Assembly: GCA_913031335.1 (NCBI GenBank)
Contig: CAJWGI010000077.1
Location: forward strand, 1 to 6,520
DNA: 6,520 nucleotides
Direction: 5' to 3'
Source: an uncultured Anaerolineales bacterium
GTDB taxonomy: Bacteria; Chloroflexota; Anaerolineae; Anaerolineales; UBA11657
Part shown: positions 6,215 to 6,520 of the stretch, piece after piece
Layout: each line of letters starts with the position of its first letter
Numbering within the stretch: the first letter of the stretch is position 1
Notes under the pieces: model-generated
What the model saw: only the letters and a program-made list of their open reading frames with translations
Told to the model about the DNA's origin: nothing
Database searches by the model: none
Program-made: the position numbers and the translations under genes

Positions 6215-6228
6215 GTGACATTCATCAC
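6215..6228. promoter_or_regulatory. Possible CRP/FNR-type operator
   Basis: GTGA-CATTCA-TCAC is a dyad with the half-sites and 6-nt spacing of the CRP/FNR family consensus (TGTGA-N6-TCACA), lacking its outermost T and A. It lies in the divergent spacer, about 70 bp upstream of the predicted pdxS -10 and 130 bp upstream of the dehydrogenase -35. The half-sites are only 4 bp, so chance occurrence is a real possibility. Confidence 0.25.
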
Positions 6229-6300
6229 TTCTCAAGCCGATGCAAACCGGGCATACTGACGGCGGCGGTCGTGTCGGATGACAGAAACCCGCGCCGTGGA

Positions 6301-6316
6301 TGTTTCACGTGAAACA
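6301..6316. promoter_or_regulatory. parS: parS centromere site (ParB-binding palindrome)
   Basis: TGTTTCACGTGAAACA is a perfect 16-bp palindrome and matches the highly conserved bacterial parS consensus (TGTTNCACGTGAAACA in Bacillus and relatives). ParB would load here as a CTP-dependent clamp and, with ParA, segregate the chromosome origin region. The site is intergenic, 30 bp upstream of the dehydrogenase -35 box. No parA or parB gene is in the window. An exact 16-bp match in a 6.5-kb window is very unlikely by chance, and parS sites usually cluster near the replication origin. Confidence 0.9.
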
Positions 6317-6346
6317 CACCCCGACCCGCGACGTCCGCTGTCACCC

Positions 6347-6375
6347 TTGCGCCCCGCTCTGAACTACCCTATCAT
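6347..6375 (+). promoter_or_regulatory. Candidate promoter for the dehydrogenase gene
   Basis: TTGCGC (6347-6352), a 17-nt spacer and TATCAT (6370-6375) form a plausible sigma-70 promoter; the -10 matches five of six positions and the -35 three of six. A start point near 6382 gives a leader of about 54 nt ending in the ribosome-binding site AAAGGAG (6421-6427). ParB bound at the parS site just upstream could influence it, though this is speculation. Confidence 0.5.
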
Positions 6376-6435
6376 TCGCATGTTCATGCCGGGGCCAGAT
6401 ATCGACATCAGCGCCGGACAAAAGGAGAACAGCAC

Positions 6436-6520
6436 ATGCTCGACACGTCCAACCCCTTCGCTATCGCCCAGCGGCAACTGGACGAGGCGGCCGCTATTCT
6501 CAACCTCGACGATGCCACCC
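6436..6520 (+). CDS. gdhA: Glu/Leu/Phe/Val dehydrogenase, N-terminal fragment (partial)
   Basis: Only the first 28 codons are present; the gene runs off the right edge. The sequence starts MLDTSNPFAIAQRQLDEAA, and the NPF-IAQ-QLDEAA-IL-LD pattern is characteristic of the first helix of bacterial glutamate dehydrogenases of the Glu/Leu/Phe/Val family. These enzymes interconvert glutamate and 2-oxoglutarate with NAD(P), linking nitrogen and carbon metabolism. The ATG at 6436 has a strong ribosome-binding site, AAAGGAG (6421-6427), 8 nt upstream. Substrate (glutamate or a branched-chain amino acid) and cofactor cannot be decided from this fragment, so the symbol is tentative. It is divergent from pdxS. 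Confidence 0.82.
   Translation, partial: MLDTSNPFAIAQRQLDEAAAILNLDDAT

Larger units (their letters stand above)
6061..6435. other. Divergent intergenic region between pdxS and the dehydrogenase gene
   Basis: This 375-bp stretch is the only long gap without a gene. It contains a candidate pdxS promoter, a CRP/FNR-like dyad, a perfect parS palindrome, and the dehydrogenase promoter and ribosome-binding site, each listed separately. Short open frames here lack plausible ribosome-binding sites or family resemblance. It looks less extremely GC-rich than the genes. No RNA gene, DnaA-box cluster or riboswitch was recognised. Confidence 0.8.

Noticed and set aside
6380..6435. Small upstream ORF (ATG at 6380) as a leader peptide for the dehydrogenase
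   Set aside because: It has no ribosome-binding site, and its frame runs through the dehydrogenase start without a stop, so it does not behave as a leader peptide.

Overview
The window is a compact, GC-rich bacterial chromosomal segment, most probably from a Chloroflexota (Chloroflexi) genome. This assignment is an inference. It rests on the neighbourhood of thymidylate kinase beside a Ycf45/SpoIIIAA-like R3H ATPase, an FmdB zinc-ribbon protein with a long acidic Met/Glu-rich tail, a GKD-type guanylate kinase, and an NAD(P)-glutamate-dehydrogenase-like start with the NPFAIAQRQLDEA signature.

Layout, left to right. Positions 1-97 hold the beginning of a minus-strand gene that runs off the left edge. 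Its first codons form a perfect 42-bp (14-codon) tandem repeat, preceded by a good Shine-Dalgarno site, a 9-bp leader hairpin and a sigma-70-type promoter. Guanylate kinase (gmk, minus) follows. Only 60 bp separates it from a divergently transcribed small zinc-ribbon gene of the FmdB family, which has an almost ideal extended -10 promoter. That gene converges on thymidylate kinase with 3 bp between the stop codons.

From 6060 down to 1359 lies a five-gene minus-strand operon: pdxS, pdxT, a two-domain acetyltransferase-like protein, an R3H-domain AAA ATPase, and tmk. Junctions are a 10-nt gap, an 8-nt overlap, a 6-nt gap and a 4-nt GTGA overlap. The first two genes make pyridoxal 5'-phosphate from glutamine, ribose 5-phosphate and glyceraldehyde 3-phosphate. 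The last makes dTDP. The two in the middle have no assigned role.

The 375-bp divergent spacer between pdxS and a truncated Glu/Leu/Phe/Val dehydrogenase gene at the right edge is the only long non-coding stretch. It holds a perfect 16-bp palindrome identical to a ParB-binding parS centromere site (6301-6316), candidate promoters for both flanking genes, and a possible CRP/FNR-type dyad. The parS site suggests the segment lies in the origin-proximal part of the chromosome, although no ori, parA, parB or dnaA is visible here. No RNA genes, insertion sequences, CRISPR arrays or complete novel defence or mobile systems were seen. The items most worth a second look are the parS site, the start-codon-containing tandem repeat and the uncharacterised double-GNAT protein.
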